This document shows, piece after piece, positions 8,972-18,136 of a DNA stretch of 64,000 bases. A program made the position numbers and the translations under genes. The DNA comes from Mycobacterium sp. BK086. GTDB taxonomy: Bacteria > Actinomycetota > Actinomycetes > Mycobacteriales > Mycobacteriaceae. The notes under the pieces were generated by a model. The model saw only the letters and a program-made list of their open reading frames with translations. It was not told the DNA's origin and ran no database searches. Position 1 is the first letter of the stretch. The number at the start of each line of letters is the position of its first letter. The stretch covers positions 186,001 through 250,000 of the forward strand of contig SNWL01000003.1 of assembly GCA_004362315.1 (NCBI GenBank), written 5' to 3'.

Positions 8972-9579
8972 TGGCGACCGCCTCGTACCACCACGGCAAC
9001 CTGCGCCAGGCGCTGCTCGACCACGGTGTGGAACTGGCCCGTGCGGGTGGCCCCGACGCGGTGGTGTTGCGTGATGTCCAGCGCATGGCCGGGGTGAGCA
9101 ACTCGGCCGCCTACCGCCACTACGCCGACCGGCAGGCGCTGCTGGGAGCGGTGAAAGCCAACGTCATGACCCAGATGGGCGCTGCGATGGTGGCGGCGCT
9201 GGATGCGGTGTCCGGCGATTCGCGGCGGGACCGGGCGCTGGCCCGATTCCGCGCCTGCGGCCAGTCCTACGTGGATTTCGCGGTGGCCGAACCGGGCCTG
9301 TTCCGCACCGCGTTCGCGCCGGATGGCACCGAGCCCACCGAGGAGGCGGTGCCGGCCGATCGCCATCCGTTCCTGATTCTGCGCGGCTGCATCGACGAGT
9401 TGGTCGCCGCGGGGATGCTCGACGAAACCCGCAGGGATGGTTTCGACGAGGCGGCGTGGGCGGCCGTGCACGGTGCGGCGACCCTCTTTCTCGACGGGCC
9501 GCTGGGCATGGCGGGGACCGATCGCCAGCACCTGATCACCACCCGGCTGCTCGATGTCGTCGGCGAGGGCCTGCGGTAG
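8971..9579 (+). CDS. TetR family transcriptional regulator
   Basis: DNA-binding repressor, 202 residues. The N-terminal helix-turn-helix is clear: YHHGNLRQALLDHGVELARA, then VLRDVQRMAGVSNSAAYRHY and FADR-like YADRQALLGAV. The C-terminal part resembles the TetR_C_33 (WHG) type. The ATG at 8971 overlaps an operator-like sequence. It stands 72 bases upstream of an MFS exporter in the same direction, with two further operator copies between them, so it very likely controls that exporter and itself. The inducer is unknown. Confidence 0.9.
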   Translation: MATASYHHGNLRQALLDHGVELARAGGPDAVVLRDVQRMAGVSNSAAYRHYADRQALLGAVKANVMTQMGAAMVAALDAVSGDSRRDRALARFRACGQSYVDFAVAEPGLFRTAFAPDGTEPTEEAVPADRHPFLILRGCIDELVAAGMLDETRRDGFDEAAWAAVHGAATLFLDGPLGMAGTDRQHLITTRLLDVVGEGLR

Positions 9580-9584
9580 TCCTA

Positions 9585-9638
9585 TGTTGACAGCGCTAAC
9601 TCGCGCTGGCATGCTCGCGGATGTTAGCGCCGTCAACA
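9585..9638 (+). promoter_or_regulatory. Paired inverted operators and promoter of the MFS exporter
   Basis: TGTTGACAGCGCTAAC (9585-9600) and GTTAGCGCCGTCAACA (9623-9638) form an inverted repeat with 15 of 16 positions matching. Each half also has a weak internal dyad (GTT..CG.CG..AAC). A TTGACA -35 (9587-9592) lies in the left copy and, 17 bases on, CATGCT (9610-9615) can act as -10. The right copy covers the expected start of transcription. Bound TetR would therefore block the promoter. Confidence 0.6.
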
Positions 9639-9651
9639 TGAAGGGTTGCCC

Positions 9652-11184
9652 ATGACCGTCGACGTCCGGCAGGTGCGGCCCGTCGCGATCCTCGCGGTGG
9701 TCCTGGTGGCCGCGCTGGCCATCAACGTCGAGACCACCATCGTCAATGTCGCTCTGCCAACCCTGAATTCGTCACTCGGCGCCTCGACCAAGGCGCTGCA
9801 ATGGATCGTCGACGCCTACAACCTCGCCTTTGCCGCACTGGTGCTGGCCGGCGGTACCGTCGGCGACCGGTTCGGCCGCCGCCCCACCCTGATCGCCGGC
9901 CTGGTGCTGTTCGCACTCGGCAGCATCGGAGCCGCGCTGTGCACCTCGACCGGACCGCTGATCGCCATGCGGCTGGTGATGGGCGTGGCCTCGGCGCTGA
10001 TCTTCCCCACAACGCTGGCGATCATCACCGACACGTTCCGCGATCCCCGGCAGCGGGCAGCCGCCATCGGGGTGTGGGGCGCGGTCACCGGGCTGGGCGT
10101 GGCCATCGGGCCGATCCTCGGCGGCGCCCTGTTGGAGGTGTTCTGGTGGGGCAGCCTGTTTCTCGCGCTGGCACCGATCGCCCTGGCCGCGGCGCTGGCC
10201 GCACCGTTCGTCATTCCCCGCGCCACCGCCGATCGACAGCACCGGCTGGATCGCGGCGGGCTCCTGCTGTCGGTGGTCATGCTGGGCGCGCTCGTCTACA
10301 CGATCATCGAGGCGCCCGACCGTGGCTGGTCCAGCGCACCCACCCTCGCCGGGTTTGCCGTCGCGCTGGTGGCGGCGGTGGGCTTCGCGTGGTGGGAACG
10401 CGAGCAACAAGATCCTCTGATCGATGTCAGCCTGTTCACCAACCTGCGATTCAGCGCCGCCAGTGGCGCGGTGACCGTGGCCTTCTTCGCCCTGTTCGGC
10501 TTCATCTTCCTGATCACCCAGTTCATGCAACTGCTGCAGGGCTTCAGCCCACTGGAAACCGGTGTGCGCATCCTGCCGGTTGCACTGTCCATCGCCGTCG
10601 GCTCGATCCTGGGCACCCGGCTGGCGGTCACCAGGATCGGCACCAAAATCGTTGTCGTCGTTGGCCTTCTGCTACTGGCCGCGTCGTTCGGGTGGATCGC
10701 GGCGAGTGACCTCGGCATCACGTACCCGACGATGGCCGCCCAGATGGTGCTGCTCGGCGGCGGGCTCGGGCTCACCACCGCGCCCGCGACCGACTCGATC
10801 ATGGGTGTGGTGCGACCGGAACAAGCCGGCGCCGGCTCGGCCGTCAACGACGCGACGCGTCAGGTCGGCGGCACGCTGGGCGTCGCGGTGATCGGCAGCA
10901 TCTTCTCCACGCTCTACATCCGGCATCTGGGCGACAGCCAGGCGCTCGGTGCCATGCCGCCGGAGGCTCAGTCGACGGCCCGGGAGGGTCTGGCCCAGGG
11001 ACTCGCGGTGTCCGCGCAGGCGCCGCCGCCGATCGCGGCGGCGGTGCGGGGAGCCGTCGACAACGCATTCCTGGCCGGGCTGCAGGCGGGGTGCCAGACC
11101 GCCGCCGCAGTGTGCCTGGCCGGCGCGGTGTTCGCGCTGGTCGCCCTGCCCGCCTACCCGAGAACCGCATTACCCGAATCCTAA
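9652..11184 (+). CDS. MFS drug exporter, DHA2 (14-TMS) family
   Basis: Drug:proton antiporter of the EmrB/QacA type, 510 residues with about 14 membrane segments. Seen in the sequence: ALQWIVDAYNLAFAALVLAGG, motif A GDRFGRRPTLIAG, and the motif C-like region GAVTGLGVAIGPILGGALLE. I place the start at ATG 9652 because AAGGG lies six bases before it; an in-frame TTG six bases upstream is less likely. The gene follows tetR and the paired operators. Substrate is not predictable, but export of a xenobiotic or of an endogenous amphiphile is typical. Confidence 0.9.
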   Translation: MTVDVRQVRPVAILAVVLVAALAINVETTIVNVALPTLNSSLGASTKALQWIVDAYNLAFAALVLAGGTVGDRFGRRPTLIAGLVLFALGSIGAALCTSTGPLIAMRLVMGVASALIFPTTLAIITDTFRDPRQRAAAIGVWGAVTGLGVAIGPILGGALLEVFWWGSLFLALAPIALAAALAAPFVIPRATADRQHRLDRGGLLLSVVMLGALVYTIIEAPDRGWSSAPTLAGFAVALVAAVGFAWWEREQQDPLIDVSLFTNLRFSAASGAVTVAFFALFGFIFLITQFMQLLQGFSPLETGVRILPVALSIAVGSILGTRLAVTRIGTKIVVVVGLLLLAASFGWIAASDLGITYPTMAAQMVLLGGGLGLTTAPATDSIMGVVRPEQAGAGSAVNDATRQVGGTLGVAVIGSIFSTLYIRHLGDSQALGAMPPEAQSTAREGLAQGLAVSAQAPPPIAAAVRGAVDNAFLAGLQAGCQTAAAVCLAGAVFALVALPAYPRTALPES

Positions 11185-11185
11185 G

Positions 11186-11213
11186 TTTCGGGTGCCCGAA
11201 AAAGTGCTATCGT
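11186..11213 (+). promoter_or_regulatory. Palindrome and -10 box before the small membrane gene
   Basis: TTTCGGG TG CCCGAAA (11186-11201) is a perfect 7-bp inverted repeat two bases after the exporter stop. It could be a small terminator hairpin or an operator. It is followed by TATCGT (11208-11213), six bases before the ATG at 11220, a leaderless promoter arrangement. Confidence 0.4.
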
Positions 11214-11219
11214 CGACCC

Positions 11220-11408
11220 ATGACGAGCATGGATCAGGTGCAGATCGCGGGCGTACCGTGGCCGCTGTACAAGCTCGTCGCGCTGGTCCTGGGCCTGATC
11301 GTGTTCGCGGTCGTCGGCCTGGTGACGGCGAGCGCGGCGCCGGCCGTGTTGCTGGCCGCGGGCACCTCCACCGTGGTGTGGCTGGTCTTCGGGCTGCGCC
11401 GCCGCTAA
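11220..11408 (+). CDS. Small membrane protein, 62 residues
   Basis: No recognised family. After MTSMDQVQIAGVPWPLY come two hydrophobic segments (YKLVALVLGLIVFAVVGLVT and a second from AAPAVLLAAG to VWLVFG), ending with RRR on the likely cytoplasmic side. It looks like a two-pass membrane protein. The start is supported by a TATCGT -10 box six bases before the ATG. The last four bases overlap the convergent SRPBCC gene. Confidence 0.6.
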   Translation: MTSMDQVQIAGVPWPLYKLVALVLGLIVFAVVGLVTASAAPAVLLAAGTSTVVWLVFGLRRR

Positions 11409-11803
11409 CGCTCCAGCAGTCGTTTCAGCGTGGCCAGATCGGCCGTCACCGCAGCCGCGTCAGCGGCGTACTCGTCATCGGACATCTCCGGGCGCCGCCG
11501 CAGCGTGAACACCACCTCACACCATTGATCGCCGGCAGGGACCACCCGCAGCGGATTGAACACCTGCTCACCGGACGGCATCGTGACGACGTGGTCGAGC
11601 ACACCGAGCTCGTTGGTCGGGCTGAACTCGATGGTGATCTCCCCCATCGGTGACTGCGCGACCCAGGTGTCGCCGACCAGCGTCAGCTCGCTGCGCGCCA
11701 GGCCGGCCGCCCATTCCGGCAAGTGCGCCGGATCGGCGGCATAGCGATACACGTCGATGGCCGAACGGTTGATCCATGCGCTGATGTGCTGGGACTCATT
11801 CAC
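11405..11803 (-). CDS. SRPBCC (START/polyketide cyclase-like) protein
   Basis: Small cytoplasmic protein of 132 residues with a helix-grip fold for binding hydrophobic ligands. It begins HISAWINRSAIDVYRYAADP, a typical SRPBCC opening, then WAAGLARSELTLVGD, and ends with a long helix (ATLKRLLER). I chose GTG 11803 because it overlaps the merR stop by eight bases, giving a coupled pair; a longer reading frame runs upstream inside merR. The ligand is unknown. Confidence 0.75.
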   Translation of the reverse strand: MNESQHISAWINRSAIDVYRYAADPAHLPEWAAGLARSELTLVGDTWVAQSPMGEITIEFSPTNELGVLDHVVTMPSGEQVFNPLRVVPAGDQWCEVVFTLRRRPEMSDDEYAADAAAVTADLATLKRLLER

Positions 11804-12134
11804 AGGCCATCGCCCACTCGATGATTTCCCGGGCACGCGCCAAAGTCGCCATCTGCAAATCGATTTCGGCGAGCTTGGCCTGTGCCAGCGCCCGGCTCTC
11901 CGGCCTGCCCGGCGCGTCGTCGTCGAGCAGCACGCCGATTTCGTCGAGCGTGAATCCGGCCGCCTTGCACAACCCGATCACCTCGAGGCGGGTCAGCACA
12001 CCGTCGTCGTAGCGGCGCTGCCCGCCGGCCCGCGACGGCGCCGCCAGCAGTCCGATCTTTTCGTAGTACCGCAGTGTGGTCGGTGCGACGTCGGTGCGGC
12101 GCGCCACCTCCCCGATGGTCAATGCCGTGGTCAT
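11796..12134 (-). CDS. MerR family transcriptional regulator
   Basis: 112 residues. N-terminal winged helix-turn-helix LTIGEVARRTDVAPTTLRYYEKIGLL, then the wing GGQRRYDDGVLTRLEVIGLC, and a dimerisation coiled coil (RALAQAKLAEIDLQMATLAR). It has no obvious metal-binding cysteine motif near the C-terminus, though there is one Cys near the end (MACE). It is divergent from a PPOX gene with a MerR-like dyad between them, and is followed by an overlapping SRPBCC gene. It probably senses a small organic ligand or stress. The ATG at 12134 is the natural start. Confidence 0.88.
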   Translation of the reverse strand: MTTALTIGEVARRTDVAPTTLRYYEKIGLLAAPSRAGGQRRYDDGVLTRLEVIGLCKAAGFTLDEIGVLLDDDAPGRPESRALAQAKLAEIDLQMATLARAREIIEWAMACE

Positions 12135-12158
12135 GTTCGCCTTCCGCCGCAATGCTTG

Positions 12159-12178
12159 ACTTGGAGTCAACTCTAAGT
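12159..12178. promoter_or_regulatory. MerR-type operator dyad
   Basis: The minus strand reads ACTTAGAGT TG ACTCCAAGT: nine-base arms with one mismatch around a 2-bp centre. This is close to the classic operator of MerR regulators in actinobacteria. It lies between the divergent merR and PPOX genes, 15 bases before the PPOX ATG and 24 bases before the merR ATG, so it probably serves both. Confidence 0.6.
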
Positions 12179-12193
12179 CCTTGACTGTTCCCT

Positions 12194-12631
12194 ATGAACT
12201 CCTTGCGTGCCAGCCGATACGCCTCGCTGCGGACCTACCGCCGCGACGGCCGACCCGTCGATACCCCGATCTGGTTCCAGCTGGACGGAACCACGCTGGT
12301 GTTCCGCACCAAGATCGGGCCGAAGACGAAGCGGATCGTCAACGACCCGCGGGTGGAGGTGAGGGCGTGCGATTACAAGGGCCGGGTGCCCGATGGCGTT
12401 CCCGTGGTGGCGGGAACGGCCACGGTACTGGCCGGCGAGGATGCCGAACGGGGCAATCGGCGGTTGAAGGCGCGCTATGGCTGGCAGTACAACCTGGTGC
12501 CGCTCCTGCCACTTCCCGGCGTCACGAACGTCGACGCCAGCCTGCCGTGGCGCGAGAAATGGGCTCGCCTGCGCAACCCGAACGTCTGGCCGGAGAGTGC
12601 GATCGTGCGGGTGGAGTTAGGCCCCGAGTAA
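12194..12631 (+). CDS. PPOX-class (F420- or flavin-dependent) oxidoreductase
   Basis: 145 residues of the pyridoxamine-phosphate-oxidase-like split-barrel fold. It begins with SLRASRYASLRTYRRDGRPV, then TPIWFQLDGTTLVFRT and KTKRIVNDPRVEVRACDYKGR, the pattern of mycobacterial PPOX-class F420-dependent enzymes (TIGR03666 type). These enzymes reduce small unsaturated or aromatic compounds; the substrate here is unknown. Its divergence from MerR suggests inducible expression. The final 15 bases overlap the end of a MarR-like remnant on the other strand. Confidence 0.82.
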   Translation: MNSLRASRYASLRTYRRDGRPVDTPIWFQLDGTTLVFRTKIGPKTKRIVNDPRVEVRACDYKGRVPDGVPVVAGTATVLAGEDAERGNRRLKARYGWQYNLVPLLPLPGVTNVDASLPWREKWARLRNPNVWPESAIVRVELGPE

Positions 12632-12766
12632 CAGCTGCACCGTCGCGCGTAGCTCGGCGAGCCGCTCCTGCCCCAGCACCTGCCGCCAATGCCGTTCGAC
12701 GGCAAGAGCATTCGCCCGCATCACCTTAAGAGCCTGATGTCCGCGCGGCGTCTGTCTCGTCGGGAG
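12617..12766 (-). pseudogene. C-terminal remnant of a MarR-like regulator
   Basis: The minus-strand frame ends with TPRGHQALKVMRANALAVER followed by HWRQVLGQERLAELRATVQL and a stop at 12617. This closely resembles the last two helices of MarR-type regulators (the wing TP.G through the LG..R..ELR..L helix). Nothing recognisable lies upstream in any frame, and an esterase on the other strand begins at 12857, so the N-terminal DNA-binding part has been lost. Confidence 0.5.
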
Positions 12767-12856
12767 AACGCACGATCGGCCAGGTCCGAAGCATGCAGCG
12801 CGCCCGCGGCCAGCGGCCAGCATGTGCATCTTGGTCGGAGGGGCGACGATGGTTCC

Positions 12857-13696
12857 ATGCCGACTCGAGCCACCCGAACGTTGGCGATCGTCGCGATCAG
12901 TGCCGTGATCCTGGCAGTCGGGGGTTGTATGGGTGGCGGTCGGGCGACGGGCAGCCCCGAGCAGTCCACCCAGACGCTGTCCGTCGGCGGAGTGACCCGT
13001 TCGTTTCACATCTATCGACCCGCCGACATCTCCGGCCCCGCGCCACTCGTGGTGATGTTGCACGGTGGGTACGGCACCGGGGCACAGGCCGAACGCGCGT
13101 ACCGCTGGGATGCCCAGGCAGATGACGGACATTTTGTCGTCGTCTATCCCGATGGGCTGGACCGGGCGTGGAACGCCGGCTCGTGCTGCGGCCTGCCCGC
13201 CCGATCCGGGGTCGACGACGTCGCATTCCTCAGCGCCATGGTCGGCGTGATCGAGCAGCAGATGCCGATCGACACCAGCCGGGTGTTCGCCACCGGCATG
13301 TCGAACGGGGCCATGATGGCGCTGCGGTTGGCCTGTCAGAGTTCACTTTTCGCTGCGGTCGCGCCCGTTGCGGGCACCCTGCTGACCGGCTGCTCCGGAG
13401 CGTCACCGACCTCGGTGCTGCAAATCCACGGCACCGCCGATGACCGGGTGCCGTACGGGGGTGGCCCCGGCCCAAGAGTCGACGGACCTTCGGTGGAGTC
13501 CGTGAACGCCACCTGGCGAACGATTGACGGCTGCGAACCGCCGGTCTCATCGAGCGACGGGGATGTCACGACGCAGCGAGCCGACTGCCCGGACGGCCGC
13601 GCCGTGGAGTTGATCACCATCGCCGGTGCCGGCCACCAGTGGCCCGGCGGTGCGACCGCCACGATCTGGCAGTTCTTCACCCAGCACCATCTGTAG
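12857..13696 (+). CDS. lpqC: LpqC-like lipoprotein esterase (PHB depolymerase/feruloyl esterase family)
   Basis: Exported alpha/beta hydrolase, 279 residues. The signal peptide TLAIVAISAVILAVGGC ends in a lipobox (AVGGC), so it should be a lipoprotein. Seen in the sequence: oxyanion region VVMLHGGYGTGAQAE, DGHFVVVYPDGLDRAWNAGSC, nucleophile motif GMSNGAMMALRLA (G-M-S-N-G), Asp region HGTADDRVPYGG and the catalytic His in GAGHQWPGG. This matches the polyhydroxybutyrate depolymerase/LpqC family. A longer frame exists upstream, but the lipoprotein signal fixes the start at ATG 12857. Natural substrate unknown. Confidence 0.85.
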   Translation: MPTRATRTLAIVAISAVILAVGGCMGGGRATGSPEQSTQTLSVGGVTRSFHIYRPADISGPAPLVVMLHGGYGTGAQAERAYRWDAQADDGHFVVVYPDGLDRAWNAGSCCGLPARSGVDDVAFLSAMVGVIEQQMPIDTSRVFATGMSNGAMMALRLACQSSLFAAVAPVAGTLLTGCSGASPTSVLQIHGTADDRVPYGGGPGPRVDGPSVESVNATWRTIDGCEPPVSSSDGDVTTQRADCPDGRAVELITIAGAGHQWPGGATATIWQFFTQHHL

Positions 13697-13717
13697 CGCG
13701 CGGTTATGGTTGGGCAC

Positions 13718-14524
13718 GTGCTGAAACGCGATGTGGGTGCGGAAATCGAGGTGGCGGTCACTGCGCCAACAACTTTGGAGTTCCAGATCGCGCTGGCACC
13801 GCTTCCCGGCGCGCGCGTTACCGAGTCGATCGAATACCGGCTCGACGGGAAACTCATCGGCCCCGATGAGATCATCGGCGACCATGGCACCCGGATCCAC
13901 CGCTTCGAGGCGGGCGAGGGGACGGTGACCGCCAGCTACCGGGCCACCGTCGAGGGCCGGACCGGCCCACCTGCCGTCCGCGATATCGACCTGTTGACCT
14001 ATCTGCGACCCAGTCGCTACGCCGAAGCCGACAAGTTCTTCGGCTACGCCGCCACCGAATTCGGCGAGTACGGGAGCTCGGTCACCTTATTGGAGAAGGT
14101 GTCGTCGTGGGTGGGGACGCGGTTGAACTACGTTCCGGGCTCGAGTGATCCGATCGACGGTGCCGCTGACACCCTGCTTGCGGGCGAGGGGGTGTGTCGC
14201 GACTACGCACATCTGGTGATCGCGCTTCTGCGTGCGGTCAACGTACCGGCGCGCCTGGTCGCGGTCTACGCCCCGGGCTGCGAGCCGATGGATTTTCACG
14301 CCGTGGCAGAGGCATTCGTCGACGGCGCCTGGCATGTCGTCGACGCCACGTGCCTGGCGCCTCGGCAATCGATGGTGCGGATCGCCACCGGCCGCGACGC
14401 GGCGGACACCGCATTCTTGGACAACCACAAAGGCGCGATCACGCTCAAGAACATGGAGGTCACCGCGGTCGTCGATGGCGCGTTGCCCTTCGACTCGGTG
14501 CACGATCTGGTGACGCTCTCCTAG
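13718..14524 (+). CDS. Transglutaminase-like (cysteine protease fold) protein
   Basis: 268 residues. The N-terminal half is the bacterial transglutaminase-like N domain ([20 protein letters not shown]). The core has the catalytic Cys in [20 protein letters not shown], His in [20 protein letters not shown] and the Asp of DAT. Such mycobacterial proteins are probably amidases or proteases; the substrate is unknown. GTG 13718 is chosen because a TATGGT -10 box (13705-13710) lies seven bases before it; the in-frame ATG at 13706 falls inside that box. It ends four bases into the convergent dnaE1. Confidence 0.85.
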   Translation: MLKRDVGAEIEVAVTAPTTLEFQIALAPLPGARVTESIEYRLDGKLIGPDEIIGDHGTRIHRFEAGEGTVTASYRATVEGRTGPPAVRDIDLLTYLRPSRYAEADKFFGYAATEFGEYGSSVTLLEKVSSWVGTRLNYVPGSSDPIDGAADTLLAGEGVCRDYAHLVIALLRAVNVPARLVAVYAPGCEPMDFHAVAEAFVDGAWHVVDATCLAPRQSMVRIATGRDAADTAFLDNHKGAITLKNMEVTAVVDGALPFDSVHDLVTLS

Positions 14525-17500
14525 CCGCCTAGGCAGCCGGGACCCAACAGCGCCTTCAGGTCACCCATCAGCGCCGAGGACGGCGTGACCCGCAGCGACT
14601 GATCGAGTTCCAGCGTGGTGATGCGATCGCCACTGATCAGCCGCAGATGCACCTGCGAGGTGCCGGGATGGCGGGCCAGCACCTGCTTGAGCGCGGTGAC
14701 CTTATCGATGGTGCACTGTCGCGTCGGCAGGCTGACCGCCACCGGGCGGTCCACCTGCGCGTTCGAAAAGTCGGGCACCACAAGCTCATTGGCGATCAGT
14801 GAAATCCGGTCGTCCTGGATCCGTACCTTGCCGCCGACCAGCACCACCGCGTCGTCGGCGATCTCGGCGCCGAACAACGTGTAGGTCTGCGGGAAGAACA
14901 TCACCTCGATACCACCGGTGAGGTCTTCCAACTGTGCTGAGGCCCAGGGCATTCCGTTCTTGTTGACCCGCCGGTTGACACCGGCCAGGATGCCGCCGAC
15001 CCGCACCTGGGTGTCGTTGGCGACATCACCGCCGAGAATGGCGGGGATCTGGGTGTCGACCTGGGCGTTCAGCAGATGCGCGATCCCGTTGAGCGGATGC
15101 CCGGAGACATACAGCCCCAACATCTCCCGCTCGAGGGCGAGCTTGTGCTTGTCGTCCCACTCCTCGTCGGGAACCCGGATGGTGAACGCCGAATCACTGG
15201 AGTCCCCGTCATCCGAGCCGCCACCGAACAGGTCGAACTGTCCGATCGCCTCGGCCTTCTTGGTGCCCAGTACCGAATCGACCGCGTCGGTGTGGATCAG
15301 GAAGAGCCCCTTGCGGGGGTGGCTCAGCGAATCGAAAGCGCCTGCCTTGACCAGAGATTCGGTGACCTTCTTGTTGCAGGCCGCGATGTCGATCTTGTTC
15401 AGATAGTCCGAGAAGTCGGTGAACTTCCCCTTGTCGCTGCGGGTGGCGACCAGCGAGCTGACGACGTTGGCGCCGACGTTGCGGATGGCGCCCAGCCCGA
15501 ACCGGATGTCGTTGCCCACCGAGGCGAAGTTCTGCACCGACTCGTTGACGTCGGGCGGCAGGACCGTGATGCCCAGCCGGCGGCAGTCGGCCAGGTATAC
15601 CGCGGCCTTGTCCTTGTCGTCACCGACCGAGGTGAGCAGCCCGGCCATGTACTCGGCCGGGTAGTTCGCCTTGAGGTAGGCGGTCCAATAGGACACCAGC
15701 CCGTAACCGGCGGCGTGCGATTTGTTGAACGCGTATCCGGCGAACGGCAGGATGGTGTCCCAGAGCGCCTTGACCGCTTTCTCGGAGAAGCCGTTGGCGG
15801 TCATCCCCTCCTTGAAGCCCTGATATTCGGCTTCCAAGACCTCAAGCTTCTTCTTGCCCATGGCTTTTCGCAGCGCATCGGCCTTACCCATCGAATACGA
15901 GGCGACCTTCTGGGCGATGAACATGATCTGCTCTTGGTAGACGATCAGGCCGTACGTCTCGGCCAGGATCTCCTTGAGCGGTTCCTCCAGCTCCGGGTGG
16001 ATCGGCTTGATCGCCTGCCGGTTGTTCTTGCGGTCGGCGTAGTCGTTGTGGGCGTTCATGCCCATCGGGCCGGGCCGGTACAGCGCGAGCACGGCGACGA
16101 TGTCGTTGAACTCAGTAGGCTGCATGCGCCGCAGCAGATCTCGCATCGGCCCGCCGTCGAGCTGGAACACCCCGAGGGTGTCGCCGCGACCCAGCAGTTC
16201 GTAGGCTTTGGGGTCGTCGAACGGCAAGGTGTCGAGATCCAGGTCGATGCCGCGGTTGGCTTTGATGTTCTCGATGCAGTCACCGATGATCGTCAGGTTC
16301 CGCAGGCCGAGGAAGTCCATCTTCAACAGGCCGATGGCCTCGCACGACGGGTAGTCCCAGCCGGTGATGATCGCGCCGTCCTGGGCCCGCTTCCACAGTG
16401 GGATGGCTTCGATGAGCGGCTGCGAACTCATGATCACCGCGCACGCGTGCACACCGGCGTTGCGGACCAGGCCCTCCAGCCCGCGCGCGGTCTCGTAGAT
16501 CGTGCGCACATCGGGATCGGTGTCGATCAGGGCGCGAACCTCGGCGGCCTCCTTGTACCGCTCGTGGTTCGGATCGGTGATCCCGGCCACCGAGATGTCC
16601 TTGGCCATGATCGGCGGCGGCAACGCCTTGGTGATCCGGTCGGCGATCGCGAAACCCGGCTGGCCGTAGTGGACCCGGGCCGAATCCTTCAGTGCCGCTT
16701 TGGTCTTGATGGTGCCGAAGGTGATGACCTGGGCGACCCGGTCACTCCCCCACTTCTCGGCGGCGTAGCGCACCATCTCGCCGCGGCGACGGTCGTCGAA
16801 GTCGATATCGATATCGGGTGCCGACGGGCGTTCGGGGTTGAGGAAGCGCTCGAACAGCAGGCCGTGCGGGATGGGGTCGATATTGGTGATGCCGAGTGCG
16901 TAGGCCACCAGCGACCCGGCGGCCGATCCACGGCCCGGCCCGACCCGGATGTCGATGGATCGCGCGTAATTGATCAGATCCGCGACGATCAGGAAGTACG
17001 ACGGGAAGCCCTTGCCGCAGATGACGTCGATCTCGTAGCTGGCGCGCTCGGTGTACTCCGGTGGCACCGCATCCGGAAAGCGCCGCCGCAGACCGGCTTC
17101 GACCTCGTGGCGAAGCCAGCTGCCCTGGTCGTGGCCGTCGGGCACCGGGAAGATCGGCATCCGGTCGGTCGGGGTCCAGACGTCGGCGTAGGACTGCACC
17201 CGCTCGCCGATCAGCAGCGTCGAATCGCAGGCCTCGGGCACCTCGGAGTCCCACAGGGCGCGCATCTCGGCCGCCGACTTGAGGAAGTAGCCGTCACCGT
17301 CGAACTTGAAGCGGTTGGGATCCGAGAGCGTCTTGCCGGTCTGGATGCACAGCAGCGCTTCGTGGTTGTGCGACGCATCGCGGGTGACGTAGTGGCAGTC
17401 GTTGGTGGCCAGCGCCGGGATGCCCAGCTTGCGGCCGACCTCCAGCAGGCCCTCACGGACCCGGCGCTCGATCGACAGCCCGTGGTCCATCAACTCCAGG

Positions 17501-18066
17501 AAATAGTTCTCCCGCCCGAAGATCTCCTGCCACTTGGCGGCCGCGGCCAGCGCTTCGTCGACGTGGCCGAGGCGCAGCCGGGTCTGCACCTCACCGGACG
17601 GGCAGCCGGTGGTGGCGATGATGCCCTCGGCATGCTCGGCGATGATCTCGGCATCCATCCGCGACCACTTACCGAGCTGACCCTCGAACGAGGCCAGCGT
17701 CGACAGCTTGAACAGGTTGCGCAGGCCGGTGGCGTTCTCGGCGACCATCGTCATGTGCGTGTAGGAGCCGCTACCCGACACGTCGTCGCTCTTCTGGCCC
17801 GGATCACCCCACAGGACCCGGCGGGTGTCGAACCGCGAACCGGGCGCGATGTAGGCCTCGACGCCGATGATCGGCTTGATGCCCACCTTGGTGGCCGCGT
17901 TGTAGAACTCGCTGGCCCCGAACATGTTTCCGTGGTCGGTCATGCCGATCGCGGGCATCTCGAGGCGCTGCGCCTCGGCGAGCATGGGCGAGATCTTCGC
18001 GGCACCGTCGAGCATCGAGTACTCGGTGTGGTTGTGAAGGTGTACGAAGGAGTCGTTCTTACCCAT
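14521..18066 (-). CDS. dnaE1: DNA polymerase III alpha subunit DnaE1
   Basis: Replicative polymerase, 1181 residues, the length of mycobacterial DnaE1. The N-terminal PHP domain ([19 protein letters not shown]) provides the proofreading exonuclease in mycobacteria. The palm has the catalytic DxD in [17 protein letters not shown] at about residue 410-425. Then come the thumb/fingers, helix-hairpin-helix ([16 protein letters not shown]) and OB-fold ([20 protein letters not shown]) regions. A TAGACT box (18081-18076) nine bases before the ATG is a plausible -10. Conserved as the Rv1547 orthologue. It starts divergently from the DUF202 gene 70 bases away. Confidence 0.98.
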   Translation of the reverse strand: MGKNDSFVHLHNHTEYSMLDGAAKISPMLAEAQRLEMPAIGMTDHGNMFGASEFYNAATKVGIKPIIGVEAYIAPGSRFDTRRVLWGDPGQKSDDVSGSGSYTHMTMVAENATGLRNLFKLSTLASFEGQLGKWSRMDAEIIAEHAEGIIATTGCPSGEVQTRLRLGHVDEALAAAAKWQEIFGRENYFLELMDHGLSIERRVREGLLEVGRKLGIPALATNDCHYVTRDASHNHEALLCIQTGKTLSDPNRFKFDGDGYFLKSAAEMRALWDSEVPEACDSTLLIGERVQSYADVWTPTDRMPIFPVPDGHDQGSWLRHEVEAGLRRRFPDAVPPEYTERASYEIDVICGKGFPSYFLIVADLINYARSIDIRVGPGRGSAAGSLVAYALGITNIDPIPHGLLFERFLNPERPSAPDIDIDFDDRRRGEMVRYAAEKWGSDRVAQVITFGTIKTKAALKDSARVHYGQPGFAIADRITKALPPPIMAKDISVAGITDPNHERYKEAAEVRALIDTDPDVRTIYETARGLEGLVRNAGVHACAVIMSSQPLIEAIPLWKRAQDGAIITGWDYPSCEAIGLLKMDFLGLRNLTIIGDCIENIKANRGIDLDLDTLPFDDPKAYELLGRGDTLGVFQLDGGPMRDLLRRMQPTEFNDIVAVLALYRPGPMGMNAHNDYADRKNNRQAIKPIHPELEEPLKEILAETYGLIVYQEQIMFIAQKVASYSMGKADALRKAMGKKKLEVLEAEYQGFKEGMTANGFSEKAVKALWDTILPFAGYAFNKSHAAGYGLVSYWTAYLKANYPAEYMAGLLTSVGDDKDKAAVYLADCRRLGITVLPPDVNESVQNFASVGNDIRFGLGAIRNVGANVVSSLVATRSDKGKFTDFSDYLNKIDIAACNKKVTESLVKAGAFDSLSHPRKGLFLIHTDAVDSVLGTKKAEAIGQFDLFGGGSDDGDSSDSAFTIRVPDEEWDDKHKLALEREMLGLYVSGHPLNGIAHLLNAQVDTQIPAILGGDVANDTQVRVGGILAGVNRRVNKNGMPWASAQLEDLTGGIEVMFFPQTYTLFGAEIADDAVVLVGGKVRIQDDRISLIANELVVPDFSNAQVDRPVAVSLPTRQCTIDKVTALKQVLARHPGTSQVHLRLISGDRITTLELDQSLRVTPSSALMGDLKALLGPGCLGG

Positions 18067-18075
18067 AGGCCCGTC

Positions 18076-18129
18076 AGTCTAGGGCCGCGGACCGACAGCC
18101 TTCGGCGTGTCGCGGTACGTGTCTAGGGT
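18076..18129. promoter_or_regulatory. Divergent -10 boxes for dnaE1 and the DUF202 pair
   Basis: On the minus strand TAGACT (18081-18076) lies nine bases before the dnaE1 ATG. On the plus strand TAGGGT (18124-18129) lies seven bases before the ATG at 18137, a leaderless arrangement. The two promoters sit back to back within 54 bases. Confidence 0.4.
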
Positions 18130-18136
18130 GATCCTC

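Noticed and set aside
15076-18126. A 1016-codon open frame opposite dnaE1
   Set aside because: Antisense shadow in the same codon phase; no family resemblance and dnaE1 is complete on the other strand.
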